The translations under genes were made by a program, and so were the position numbers. This document shows, in pieces, positions 6,219 to 14,721 of a stretch of 23,333 nucleotides of DNA. The notes under the pieces are model-generated. The model did not search any database, was not told the origin of the DNA, and saw only the letters and a list, made by a program, of their open reading frames with translations. Every line of letters starts with the position of its first letter. Position 1 is the stretch's first letter. The DNA lies in the NCBI GenBank assembly GCA_041686955.1, contig JAWLCV010000061.1, positions 1 through 23,333 on the forward strand. The letters run 5' to 3'. This DNA comes from UBA7803 sp041686955 (GTDB taxonomy: Bacteria; Pseudomonadota; Gammaproteobacteria; Pseudomonadales; Azotimanducaceae).

Positions 6219-8018
6219 ATGGCGATGTGGGGATGCTACCAGCCGAACGGCTTGAACGATCGTGAAGCACTGGATCATTTCCGCCGATCCGCGACGGAAG
6301 GTAGCAGCGTGCTCGTCGAGGCGCACGCCGCCGCAGGCGCTCCGCTGGCGGCGAACGTCCTTGGCTGCGAGGTGGCGGTTCAGGGATCTCCTCGAAATCG
6401 GCTCGATCCGGACCGTACACTCACTCCGGAAGAGATCGTTCAGGCCTATCTGCAGCGGGGTGGCGATTCATTTGCGGAGCTGTGCGGGCCCTTCGCCATC
6501 GCCATCATCGAGCACGCGGCACGGCGGGCCGTTCTTGCCATCGACCGGATGGGTATCGAACGACTCACCTACAGTGCCCAAGAGGACCGTCTGTGGTTCG
6601 GCACCAGGGCCGACGTCCTGGCTTCCGTGCCTGGCCGTGGCGCCGAGATCTCCCGGCAGAGACTCTACGATTTTCTGTTCTTCCACATGATTCCGGCCCC
6701 CGCCACCGTTTTCGAGGGCATCGACAAGCTGGAGCCCGGCAACTGGCTGCAATGGCAGAATGGACGCTGCACCCTTCGAAGCTACGCGCCGCCCCGATTC
6801 ACACCCGACCGCAGCCGGAGCGAAGAGGACTTCGCCATCGAGCTTCGAGAATGCCTGGAACAGTCCGTGGTCGCCGCGAGGCCGGACGATCGAACAGGCG
6901 CCTTCTTGAGCGGTGGTCTCGACAGCTCGACCGTTGCGGGATACCTGAGCAGGGTCTCCGATCGCGCACGAACCTTTTCCATTGGATTCGGCGTGCCGGG
7001 CTACGACGAGCTGGAGTACGCGCGTATTGCAAGCCGCCACTTCGGTTGCGAGAGCCATGAGTACGTCGTGACGCCCCAGGACATCCTCGGCGTGTTCCCG
7101 CGGGTCGCTCAGGCCTACGACGAGCCATTCGGGAACTCCTCTGCTGTTCCGGCTCTGCTATGCGCCGAGCTTGCCAAGCGGAACGGCGTCGACCATCTGC
7201 TCGCCGGGGATGGTGGAGACGAGCTGTTCGCAGGCAACGAGCGCTATGCCAAGCAGAGCGTATTCGAGGCGTATGGGCGCATACCGGCGGCGCTCCGCCG
7301 GTTGATCGATCCGGTTGTCGCGCTGATCGATCCGGCGACCCGCGTGACCCCACTGCGAAAGCTCCGCAGCTATGTGGACCAAGCGAACATCCCCCTTCCC
7401 GAGCGCCTGGAAACCTGGAACTACGCCTATCGGGAGGGCGTCTCGACCATGTTGCACGCCGACTTCGCGGCTGCCATCGATCCGACTGCGCCCATTGCGC
7501 AGATGGAGGCGGTCTACCAGCGTGCCGAGGCCGATCACCCGGTGGATCGAATGCTCGCCTACGACTGGCACTTCACTCTGGCCGACAGCGATATCCGAAA
7601 GGTGTCGAGCATGTGCGAGGCGGCCGGTGTGCGCGTCAGCTACCCGATGCTGGATCACCGGCTGGTCGACCTGGCGACACGGATACCTCCCGAGATGAAG
7701 ATGCGGCGACTGCAGCTACGCAGCTTCTACAAGAATGCCACCCGGGGCTTTCTTCCAGACGCCATCATCAACAAGCAGAAGCATGGGTTCGGGTTACCGT
7801 TCGGACACTGGATGAAGACGGATGAGGCCCTGGCGGACCTCATCTTCGGGCGTCTGCAGAATCTCAAGAACCGGCACATTTTCCGAAATGGGTTCATCGA
7901 CGAGTTGATCGAGGATCAGCGCTCAGGCCATGCCGCCTACTTCGGCGTGTTCGTGTGGGATCTGGCGATTCTCGAGGAGTGGTTGCACAACCACGAGCAC
8001 GCGCATCACTCTGCGTAG
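6219..8018 (+). CDS. Asparagine-synthetase-like protein with degenerate glutaminase domain
   Basis: A 599-residue two-domain protein. The C-terminal half is an intact asparagine-synthetase ATP-pyrophosphatase domain: PP-loop SGGLDSS (residues 231-237), FSIGF (253-257), LAGDGGDELFAGN (328-340), then late conserved segments including KQKHGFGLPFGHW. The N-terminal half has the size of a class II glutaminase domain but no Cys directly after the initiator Met; the start reads MAMWGCYQPNG. The NGEIYN and GCDTE motifs are also absent. It therefore probably cannot release ammonia from glutamine and may use free ammonia or another nucleophile, as beta-lactam-synthetase relatives do (inference). A TTG at 6141 keeps the frame open, but the first ATG is at 6219 and the homologous region begins there. 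Its end overlaps the convergent deacetylase gene by 13 bases. Confidence 0.82.
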   Translation: MAMWGCYQPNGLNDREALDHFRRSATEGSSVLVEAHAAAGAPLAANVLGCEVAVQGSPRNRLDPDRTLTPEEIVQAYLQRGGDSFAELCGPFAIAIIEHAARRAVLAIDRMGIERLTYSAQEDRLWFGTRADVLASVPGRGAEISRQRLYDFLFFHMIPAPATVFEGIDKLEPGNWLQWQNGRCTLRSYAPPRFTPDRSRSEEDFAIELRECLEQSVVAARPDDRTGAFLSGGLDSSTVAGYLSRVSDRARTFSIGFGVPGYDELEYARIASRHFGCESHEYVVTPQDILGVFPRVAQAYDEPFGNSSAVPALLCAELAKRNGVDHLLAGDGGDELFAGNERYAKQSVFEAYGRIPAALRRLIDPVVALIDPATRVTPLRKLRSYVDQANIPLPERLETWNYAYREGVSTMLHADFAAAIDPTAPIAQMEAVYQRAEADHPVDRMLAYDWHFTLADSDIRKVSSMCEAAGVRVSYPMLDHRLVDLATRIPPEMKMRRLQLRSFYKNATRGFLPDAIINKQKHGFGLPFGHWMKTDEALADLIFGRLQNLKNRHIFRNGFIDELIEDQRSGHAAYFGVFVWDLAILEEWLHNHEHAHHSA

Positions 8019-8971
8019 GACCTGACGCAGGTCTTCAGTATCCGCGAAACGAAGCCGGGGCGGGCTTGCTCCCAGGGCGTGAACCTGGGCAACTCGAACA
8101 CCGGCGATCCCTGATTCGCCGCTCCCCATCGAGTGGAGACTGCGGCGCTGAAGCCGCTGGCCCGCACCATCTCGGCATGCCGGGATTCGTAGTCGTCACC
8201 CAGCCGCCCGTTCGGGTACGCGAAGAGCATCGGTAGGCGGCCCGTGAGCGCCCCGAGCCAGCGGCGACTACCCTCGATCTCCTCGAAGGCGAGATCGTCC
8301 GTAAGGCGGGCCAGGATAGGGTGTGACAGCGTGTGCGCGCCCAAGGAAATGCCGTCGCCTTGCAGGTCGAGCGCCTCGTCTTCCGTGAGCATCTGCCGGG
8401 GCGGCTCGGTGCCGGCGGCGCGCCGATACAGCTCGTTCGAAAGCTCGTCTCGCTCACCCCGATCGCGATACTTCAGGACACCGATCAGGTCCCTGATGCA
8501 AGCTCCCCGATCGTCCCCGGCGGCATCGAACGTCCCCAGCCCCAGATCCTGGAGGTCCAGACAACCGGAGAAGTTCCGCACTGCTTCGATGACGAGATCG
8601 TTCCACATGATGCCGCGCCGAAGCGGGTCCCTCGCGACGAATACAGTCGCAGGCAAACCCGCTGCCTGCAATGCCGGCTTAGCCAGCTCCAGATTGTTTC
8701 GGTAACCGTCATCGAAGGTGATCGCTGCCGCTCGCGCCGGCAGCGTACCCTGGTGCAATCGAGTCACCGCGTCCTCGAGAGGCAGCACGTGGCAAAGGTC
8801 TGAAAGCCACCGCAGGATCTGCTCGAAGCGGTGCACGTCCGGTTCTCCGGGAAGCAACGGGTCCGGCGCCCGGAGCACGCGGTGAAACGTCAGAATCACC
8901 AGGCGGGCGCGCGATCCCGAGGGAGAGAGTAGCCCCAGGAGGAGCTGTTCGAAGGCTCGAGAAACATTCAT
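8006..8971 (-). CDS. Polysaccharide deacetylase (NodB homology, CE4-like)
   Basis: A 321-residue protein with a NodB-type deacetylase domain. Seen in order: LTFHRVL (residues 27-33), the motif-1 TFDDGY (85-90) with the catalytic base and metal aspartates, then HTLSHPIL (213-220) supplying two metal-binding histidines, and AYPNGR (251-256). A roughly 100-residue insertion between motifs 1 and 2 matches the longer XrtA-cluster and WbmS-like deacetylases. It would remove N- or O-acetyl groups from glycan; no signal peptide is evident, so its location is uncertain. It follows the GT4 gene by 19 bases as the last gene of the long minus-strand block. The frame stays open upstream to 9331, but that part lies inside the GT4 gene and is spurious. 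The ATG at 8971 gives the natural N-terminus. Confidence 0.82.
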   Translation of the reverse strand: MNVSRAFEQLLLGLLSPSGSRARLVILTFHRVLRAPDPLLPGEPDVHRFEQILRWLSDLCHVLPLEDAVTRLHQGTLPARAAAITFDDGYRNNLELAKPALQAAGLPATVFVARDPLRRGIMWNDLVIEAVRNFSGCLDLQDLGLGTFDAAGDDRGACIRDLIGVLKYRDRGERDELSNELYRRAAGTEPPRQMLTEDEALDLQGDGISLGAHTLSHPILARLTDDLAFEEIEGSRRWLGALTGRLPMLFAYPNGRLGDDYESRHAEMVRASGFSAAVSTRWGAANQGSPVFELPRFTPWEQARPGFVSRILKTCVRSYAE

Positions 8972-8990
8972 CCCGAATGGCTCGCCGCGC

Positions 8991-10196
8991 TCATCCGCGT
9001 GCTCCCGTGGCCGCAGCGCTGGTGCAGTGCCGCGCCAGCACGGAAGAGAATGTCTCGTAAATGCCGTCGCACGTCCGATCCCACCCAAACGCCGCCGCGC
9101 GCTGGCGAATGGATTCCCGAGTCGCGCGGCGGGCGAGAACGGCGCGAATACCGGCGGCCACGTCAGAGGGGGTTCTCTCGCGGACGATGTGGCCGTACTC
9201 CGGCGGGGCCAGCACTTCGCGTACGTCACCCACGTCCGTCGCCACGACCGGCGTCCCACACGCCAGCGCCTCGAGGACCACGTTCGGCATGCCCTCGCTG
9301 GAGGATGCGAGCACCAGGGCATCCGCGCCATTGTAGAGGTCGATCAGGGTGTCCTGATCGACGCTTCCAAAGAACGCCACCCGGCCGTTCAACCCGAGCT
9401 GCCCTACCTCATGCCGTAGGGCATCGTCCTCAGGCCCCGCGCCGACGATTCCCAAGGTCACCTCGGGTATGTCCTTCAGGGCCCGCACAACGATGTGATG
9501 CCCTTTCATCCGTACGAGATTTCCGACCGAAAGCACAACCGGCCCTGCCCACCCCAGGCGATTACGAATGCCCTCGCGGTTCGGGCGAATTGCGAAGCGA
9601 TTGCGGTCGACACCGTTGCGTAAGACGTGGATCCGGCCATCCAGCGAGGGTTCGAGCTCCCGCACTCTATCGGCCAAGGCCCCGGAGACGGCGATGACGG
9701 CGTCACAGTACTTGAGGGTCGCCCGCACCCAGCGGCCCGCCGCGAGCTCCTGGGGCAGCACGTTGATATCGGACCCGCGTACCGTGAGCACCAGGGGTTT
9801 GCGCAGGCGGCGCGCGATCAGAGCTGCCGCTGCCCCGTCCGGGAATGCATAGTGGGCATCGATGAGATCGAAGTCGTCGATGCGGGTCCGCTGCAGCCAC
9901 CGCTGGGCGCTCAGGGCCATAGCGAGCGGGTTCGTCGCATTGCCCAGCTTGGGTAGCGTGACGAAGCGGGGATGATGGACGTGGAGGTTTTCCTGGGATT
10001 CGCGGCGCGGCACGCCGGCGAATTGCCCGTATCTAGCCCAACGCGGATGTGCGCTCGGAAACCACGGTACCGGTGCCACCACCGTCGATTCCACGGGGTG
10101 TCGTGCCATCAACTGCCGCAATCGCTCCAGCACGAATATACCGAGCCGAGGCATCTGGGCATTGGGAAACAGGCTTGTGAACGTGAGAACCCGCAC
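8991..10196 (-). CDS. GT4-family glycosyltransferase
   Basis: A 401-residue GT-B fold glycosyltransferase. The N-terminal domain starts MRVLTFTSLFPN and contains LTVRGSDINVLPQ (residues 137-149). The C-terminal Rossmann domain has VLRNGVDRNRF (191-201), LSVGNLVRMKGH (222-233) and the donor-binding SSSEGMPNVVLEALACGTPVV (298-318) with the E-x7-E pair at Glu301 and Glu309. It should act on undecaprenyl-linked intermediates at the cytoplasmic membrane; the sugar is unknown. The start is a GTG at 10196, six bases after the amidotransferase stop. It does not carry the signatures of the TIGR03087 or TIGR03088 families, so I place it only in the broad GT4 family. Confidence 0.85.
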   Translation of the reverse strand: MRVLTFTSLFPNAQMPRLGIFVLERLRQLMARHPVESTVVAPVPWFPSAHPRWARYGQFAGVPRRESQENLHVHHPRFVTLPKLGNATNPLAMALSAQRWLQRTRIDDFDLIDAHYAFPDGAAAALIARRLRKPLVLTVRGSDINVLPQELAAGRWVRATLKYCDAVIAVSGALADRVRELEPSLDGRIHVLRNGVDRNRFAIRPNREGIRNRLGWAGPVVLSVGNLVRMKGHHIVVRALKDIPEVTLGIVGAGPEDDALRHEVGQLGLNGRVAFFGSVDQDTLIDLYNGADALVLASSSEGMPNVVLEALACGTPVVATDVGDVREVLAPPEYGHIVRERTPSDVAAGIRAVLARRATRESIRQRAAAFGWDRTCDGIYETFSSVLARHCTSAAATGARG

Positions 10197-10202
10197 GCCT
10201 AA

Positions 10203-12098
10203 TCAGCCGGACTGGGCAGCGAGAAAACCGTCGAACATCAGCAACGACCACAGTGCCGCGCTGTGGTTACGCCTACCGCTTCGGTGCTCGTCCGCAAGCG
10301 TGTCCAGGAACCCAGGGTCGAAGTAGCCGGACTGCTTGAGGCGCTCGCCGGCTACCGTGCACGACATCCGATCCCGCAACGATCCCCTGAACCACACGTC
10401 AAGCGGCACGGCGAATCCCATCTTCTGCCGGTAGAGCACCTCATGCGGCAGGTGCGGCTCGAGCCCCTTCTTCAAGACGTATTTGCCCTCCCCGCCGCGC
10501 AGCTTCTGACTCGTCGGCACGCCGGCGACCCACTCCACGAAGGTGTGGTCCAGAAACGGTACCCGCACCTCGAGGCTGTGCGCCATGCTCGCGCGATCGA
10601 CCTTGGTGAGGATGTCCCCCGGCAGGTACGTCTTGAAGTCCAGATACTGCACCATCCGCAGCGGATCGACGAACTCCTTGCCCTGCAGATGATTTGCGAA
10701 CACCTCACCGGAATCGTAGCCCTGCAAGCGCTTTTTGAAACCAGCGGAGAAAAGCTTCTCCCGCAGGTCAGCCGGACACACGGATACACCGTGCAGGTAC
10801 GCGTCCGCCGACGAGCGGGCAAGGGCCTGGAAGGTGGTCTTGCCGCGCAGGAAGCGCGGAGCCCAATCGAGCTTGGGATAGAAGCGCCCCAACGGTCCGA
10901 AGATGCCCCGCCGGGCGGGCTCGGGGATCCGCGAGCGCAAACGTTCTTCCAGATCGAAATAACGATATCGCCGGTAGCCGATGAAGTTCTCGTCGCCGCC
11001 GTCGCCCGACAGCGCCACGGTGACGTGGCGCCTAGCCAGGGCGCAGACCCGATAAGTCGGAATGGCCGAGCTGTCTGCGTACGGCTCGTCGTAGATCGAA
11101 ACCAACTGATCGAGGAGGCTGTAGTCGTCTGACTCCACGATCTCGCGCTTGTGGTCCGTGCGGTTCGCGCACGCGACCATGTCTGCATACCGGGATTCGT
11201 CGTATTGCGGCTCGCCGAAACCGATGGAGCACGTCAGAAGATGCTCCACTTCGGCCTGGCGCATCATGGCCACCACGGCACTCGAGTCGATGCCGCCGGA
11301 GAGAAACGCGCCGAGCGGCACGTCCGCGACCAGCCTTCGTTGAACGGCGCTGCCGAGACCGCTCACCAATTCCTGGCAGAGCTGCTCCGCCGGCCGGTCC
11401 CCTGGGGCCTCGAAGAGCGGCACGTCCCAGTAGCGAATGGGCTCGAGATGCCGCTGTCCGCGCTCGACCTTCAGGTACGTGCCGGGCTCGAGCTTCTTGA
11501 TTCCGGCGAAAATGGTCTTTGGATCGGGAACGTAGCCAAACGTGAAGAACTCTTCTACCGCCTGGTCATTCACGGTACGGGGCACGTCCGGATGCGCCAG
11601 CAGTGCCTTGAGCTCCGATGCGAACAGCAGGCGACCGTCCGCAAGCTGGACGTAGTGCAGGGGCTTGATGCCTAACCTGTCGCGGGCGAGAAAAAGTGTC
11701 TCACGATTGCGGTCCCACACCCCGAAGGCGAACATGCCGTTGAACCGATCCACGCATCGCTCGCCCCACTGCTCCCACGCATGAACAATGACCTCGGTAT
11801 CACAGCGGGTACGGAACACGTGCCCGAGTTGCCGAAGCTCCGCCTCGAGTTCCCTGAAGTTGTAGATCTCGCCGTTGTAAGTGACGGCTACGGTGCGGTC
11901 TTCGTTGTAGAGGGGTTGATGCCCGCCGGCGAGATCGATGATGGACAACCGGCGATGCCCGAGCGCCACACCCGGCTCGAGGTGCACACCGTCTCCATCG
12001 GGACCGCGGTGGGTCTGGGCGTCATTCATGCGACGAAGCAGACCCTCGTCCATCGGCCGCCGACCCGCCACATCCATGTAACCGACGATTCCACACAT
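10203..12098 (-). CDS. asnB: XrtA-associated asparagine synthetase-type amidotransferase (TIGR03108-like)
   Basis: A 631-residue glutamine-dependent amidotransferase of the asparagine synthase (glutamine-hydrolysing) family. The glutaminase domain is complete: Met-Cys2-Gly-Ile nucleophile, Arg50, YNGEIYNF (residues 74-81) and CDTE (99-102). The synthetase domain carries SGGIDSS (267-273), SGDGGDE and the late MGFAVPLDVWFRG segment. The length and motifs fit the exosortase-A-associated family. In relatives, loss of such asnB genes affects floc or polymer formation, suggesting amidation of uronic-acid residues or an amino-acid decoration, but the substrate is not proven. It lies seven bases after the TIGR03088-type glycosyltransferase and six bases before the GT4 gene. 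The symbol reflects family membership only. Confidence 0.9.
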   Translation of the reverse strand: MCGIVGYMDVAGRRPMDEGLLRRMNDAQTHRGPDGDGVHLEPGVALGHRRLSIIDLAGGHQPLYNEDRTVAVTYNGEIYNFRELEAELRQLGHVFRTRCDTEVIVHAWEQWGERCVDRFNGMFAFGVWDRNRETLFLARDRLGIKPLHYVQLADGRLLFASELKALLAHPDVPRTVNDQAVEEFFTFGYVPDPKTIFAGIKKLEPGTYLKVERGQRHLEPIRYWDVPLFEAPGDRPAEQLCQELVSGLGSAVQRRLVADVPLGAFLSGGIDSSAVVAMMRQAEVEHLLTCSIGFGEPQYDESRYADMVACANRTDHKREIVESDDYSLLDQLVSIYDEPYADSSAIPTYRVCALARRHVTVALSGDGGDENFIGYRRYRYFDLEERLRSRIPEPARRGIFGPLGRFYPKLDWAPRFLRGKTTFQALARSSADAYLHGVSVCPADLREKLFSAGFKKRLQGYDSGEVFANHLQGKEFVDPLRMVQYLDFKTYLPGDILTKVDRASMAHSLEVRVPFLDHTFVEWVAGVPTSQKLRGGEGKYVLKKGLEPHLPHEVLYRQKMGFAVPLDVWFRGSLRDRMSCTVAGERLKQSGYFDPGFLDTLADEHRSGRRNHSAALWSLLMFDGFLAAQSG

Positions 12099-12105
12099 AG
12101 CCGTA

Positions 12106-13221
12106 TCAGCCCCGCAAATGCCGTTGGTACAAAAGGGTATAGCGCTCGATCATGCGATGGATCGAGAAGTGCTCCAGCACGCGCTGCCTCGCCGCGCATC
12201 CGGCCCGGCGTCTGCTGCGATCGTCGCTGACGAATTCCTGAAGCGCACAGGCCAGTGCCCGGTGGTCACCGACCGGCACGAGTCGTCCGGTCTCATGCTC
12301 ATCGACCAATTCCGGGTTGCCGCCGGTCCGCGTCGCCACGACCGGTAGTCCGCATGCCATCGCTTCCAGGATGGTGTTGGAGATGCCCTCGCGGCGAGAG
12401 CCGAGCGCAAACACGTCCATTCGCTGCAACCATGGAACCACGTCCATCTGGCTACCGGCGAACTCGACATCGCCCGCGAGCCCCGCTTCACGGACCCGCT
12501 GCTCCATGGCTGGTCGCAGCGGCCCGTCGCCCACGAGCAGCAAGCGGAGCGGTCCGGTTTCAGAAGATCGACGCAGAAGGATGAAGGCTTCGATGATAGC
12601 GAGGGGATCCTTGATATCGGTGAAGCGGCTCACAGTTCCTATGGTCGTCACACCGTCTCCGGTGCGTCGCTCAGCGGGAACGAATCGCTCGGTGTCGACG
12701 CCGTTGCATATCCGCTCCACGCGGCCCCCGCCCACCCGGATGTGATCGGCCAGCCAGCGTTCGATCTCACCGGACAAGGCCACGTATCGATGCACCCACG
12801 GATTGATGACCCTGCGAAGGCGGACGTATCGTGGCTCCCGGCCCTCGGGATCGTAGACGTCCCAGCCATGCTCACCGTGAATACGATGCGGGACGCCTGC
12901 GGCCCAGGCGATTACCTGACAATCCAAGGTCCCCAGGTTTCTCGTATGCACCAGCAGAGGTCGCAATTCGCGAAGCAGGCGAAAGAGCCTGGCATAGCAC
13001 CTCAGGTCGGTGCCAGGGCGTTTGCCGAGCGCGAAGGTTCGAACGTCGGGTACTCGAATGCGCTCGGCGAAGTCCGTCACCTCCGTGAGCGCGATGACGG
13101 CGTGACGGAAGTGCTCGCGAGGTAAGCCGTTGATCAGGTTGACCAGGCCATTCTCCAGACCTCCGAAATCGAGCCGGTGGATGATGTGGCAGACGAGCGG
13201 GCGCGTGTCGGCGTGGCTCAC
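12106..13221 (-). CDS. XrtA-associated glycosyltransferase (TIGR03088/stp2-like)
   Basis: A 371-residue GT4 glycosyltransferase close to the TIGR03088 PEP-CTERM type. The start segment HIIHRLDFGGLENGLVNLIN is the family hallmark. The middle carries VHTRNLGTLDCQ and GEHGWDVYDPEG, and the donor-binding region has ICNGVDTERF, TVSRFTDIKDP and REGISNTILEAMACGLPVV. The start is a GTG at 13221 that overlaps the epsI stop in a GTGA four-base overlap, with GGGAAG four bases upstream. The frame is open further upstream to 13428, but that lies within epsI. Its position directly after xrtA-epsI is the usual one for this family. It probably adds one sugar of the repeat unit. Confidence 0.9.
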   Translation of the reverse strand: MSHADTRPLVCHIIHRLDFGGLENGLVNLINGLPREHFRHAVIALTEVTDFAERIRVPDVRTFALGKRPGTDLRCYARLFRLLRELRPLLVHTRNLGTLDCQVIAWAAGVPHRIHGEHGWDVYDPEGREPRYVRLRRVINPWVHRYVALSGEIERWLADHIRVGGGRVERICNGVDTERFVPAERRTGDGVTTIGTVSRFTDIKDPLAIIEAFILLRRSSETGPLRLLLVGDGPLRPAMEQRVREAGLAGDVEFAGSQMDVVPWLQRMDVFALGSRREGISNTILEAMACGLPVVATRTGGNPELVDEHETGRLVPVGDHRALACALQEFVSDDRSRRRAGCAARQRVLEHFSIHRMIERYTLLYQRHLRG

Positions 13222-13868
13222 GAGGCTTCCCTGCGTCGATACCAGCGCCAGACCTCGGCTGCGGCGGTGCCGAGAACTTCCTCGGCGTCCGCCGCGTCGT
13301 TCGACCACGCGGTGATCCTGAGAATGGAGACCTCGTACGGCCTGAGCGAGATGGCCCGAAGGAGCTCTTCGAGCTTCGCATCGATGGGGCGCGCTGCTGC
13401 GGAGTCGCCCACAGCGTACCAGCTCCACACCACCGCCGGATGCGCCCCGCGGTCGATCTCATCGACCCGAACCCGTAGCCCTGAAGGCAGTGAGCGGTAC
13501 GTGGGAATGGGCGACGAGAGCAACTCCGGATCGACCACCCGGTTGATGTCCGACACCGCTTCCTTACCAGGCTGCTGGCTGTAGTAGCGCGCAACCTCCA
13601 GGGTCAGCGGAATCCCGTTGCAACGATACGTTGCGCGAAGCGACTGGTCGGCGCCCTGAAACTGCCTGCCCGGGGCGTTCTCGCCGGGCGCGTCGGTGCA
13701 TACGCTGAGCGCCGGTGCCTGCATCGGCGCAATGGCGGTTGCATGGTCGGCGCCGGTGACCCTGTGTAAAGCCGGCGGGCCCGCCGCCGCGAGCCCTACG
13801 GCGGCGAACGCAGGAAGGAACCGAAGCCCCCGGGTCAGTCGGTCAGCGAGTCGTGTAGGCATCGCCAT
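13218..13868 (-). CDS. epsI: EpsI family exosortase-associated protein
   Basis: A 216-residue protein of the EpsI type (PF11984-like). A single N-terminal membrane segment lies near residues 15-31, with the rest predicted periplasmic. Typical pieces are FQGADQSLRATYRCNGIPLTL-type beta strands (given here in part), an ARYYSQQPGKEAVSDINR segment, and VVWSWYAVG near residues 145-153. EpsI proteins accompany exosortase A and are fused to it in some species; their exact role is unresolved. Here epsI is separate, starting at ATG 13868 inside the 3' end of xrtA (26-base overlap; a second ATG at 13862 is possible). Only one Cys-containing strand near the domain start (YRCNG) resembles the conserved core. 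Coupled to the following glycosyltransferase by the GTGA overlap. Confidence 0.82.
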   Translation of the reverse strand: MAMPTRLADRLTRGLRFLPAFAAVGLAAAGPPALHRVTGADHATAIAPMQAPALSVCTDAPGENAPGRQFQGADQSLRATYRCNGIPLTLEVARYYSQQPGKEAVSDINRVVDPELLSSPIPTYRSLPSGLRVRVDEIDRGAHPAVVWSWYAVGDSAAARPIDAKLEELLRAISLRPYEVSILRITAWSNDAADAEEVLGTAAAEVWRWYRRREAS

Positions 13869-14721
13869 ACCGGCTCGCTACGCCGTACAAGGCCACGGCC
13901 AGCATTGCGAAGAGCAACCATCCGAACCAGATGTGGTCGGTGGCCAGGTATTCCATATCCGTCGCCGAGGCGATTGCCATGACCAGTGTTGCGCGGACGC
14001 CGTTCAGAAGGACGAAGCTGGGGATCGCCAAGGCCACGAACAGAAGGCGCCGAGGCCACGACCGAAATTCCAGGTACGCTGTCAGCAGCACCAGCGCTCC
14101 ACCGGAAAACACGTAGCGAAACCCGCTGCAGGCCTCCGCGACCTCGAAGTACCCGCCCGGCAGCATGAAGTACATGCCCTCCCGGAGCGCGGGGACTCCG
14201 AGCGCGTGAAGCCCGACGGATGCGAGCTCGGCCGTGATCGACATCAGCCAGGGGACGGAGTCGATCCCTGCGGGCACGGCAAGAGCCAGGTACGCGAGCG
14301 GAAAAAAAGCGCGCCGGTACACCTCCCACCCCATCGCGCTGATGACGAGGCCGTGGAGAATGCCGAGCACGGCGAAATGCTCCGCAATCTGAATCAGCGT
14401 TTGCTTGGCGAGCAGCCACGCCCACACCGCACCCACCAGCACGACAACGCCGCCCCACGCGGGGCGCCACTCGGCATCCGTTATCCACCGCCGTTCGCGC
14501 CACAACAGGAACAAGGCGATTCCCGGAATCAGGTAACCATGGCTGAACCCGTCAGTGCTCCAGATGCGCACCACCGAGGTGACCGAGTCGACGTAGACCA
14601 GGCATCCGAAGCTGAGCACGGCAACCACCAGAGCGAGGCGAGCCTCCGCGGTACCCATGAAGCGCAGGGTTGCGCGGCCGGCATGATGTGGCCCGATGGG
14701 AACGGTCGGTTGGCGCGTCAT
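13843..14721 (-). CDS. xrtA: Exosortase A
   Basis: A 292-residue integral inner-membrane cysteine protease/transpeptidase that recognises PEP-CTERM sorting signals. About eight hydrophobic segments are visible. The catalytic triad is present: Cys198 in EVAEACSGFRY (residues 193-203), Arg243 in LLNGVRATLVM (238-248) and His263 in ATDHIWFGWLLF (260-271). FSHGYLIP (59-66) and AVPAGIDSVPW (148-158) are also typical of exosortase A. Its ATG at 14721 overlaps the stop of the chain-length gene in an ATGA, so translation is coupled. The expected substrate in this window is the PEP-CTERM protein encoded at 19839-20474. The identification is secure. Confidence 0.96.
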   Translation of the reverse strand: MTRQPTVPIGPHHAGRATLRFMGTAEARLALVVAVLSFGCLVYVDSVTSVVRIWSTDGFSHGYLIPGIALFLLWRERRWITDAEWRPAWGGVVVLVGAVWAWLLAKQTLIQIAEHFAVLGILHGLVISAMGWEVYRRAFFPLAYLALAVPAGIDSVPWLMSITAELASVGLHALGVPALREGMYFMLPGGYFEVAEACSGFRYVFSGGALVLLTAYLEFRSWPRRLLFVALAIPSFVLLNGVRATLVMAIASATDMEYLATDHIWFGWLLFAMLAVALYGVASRYGDAYTTR

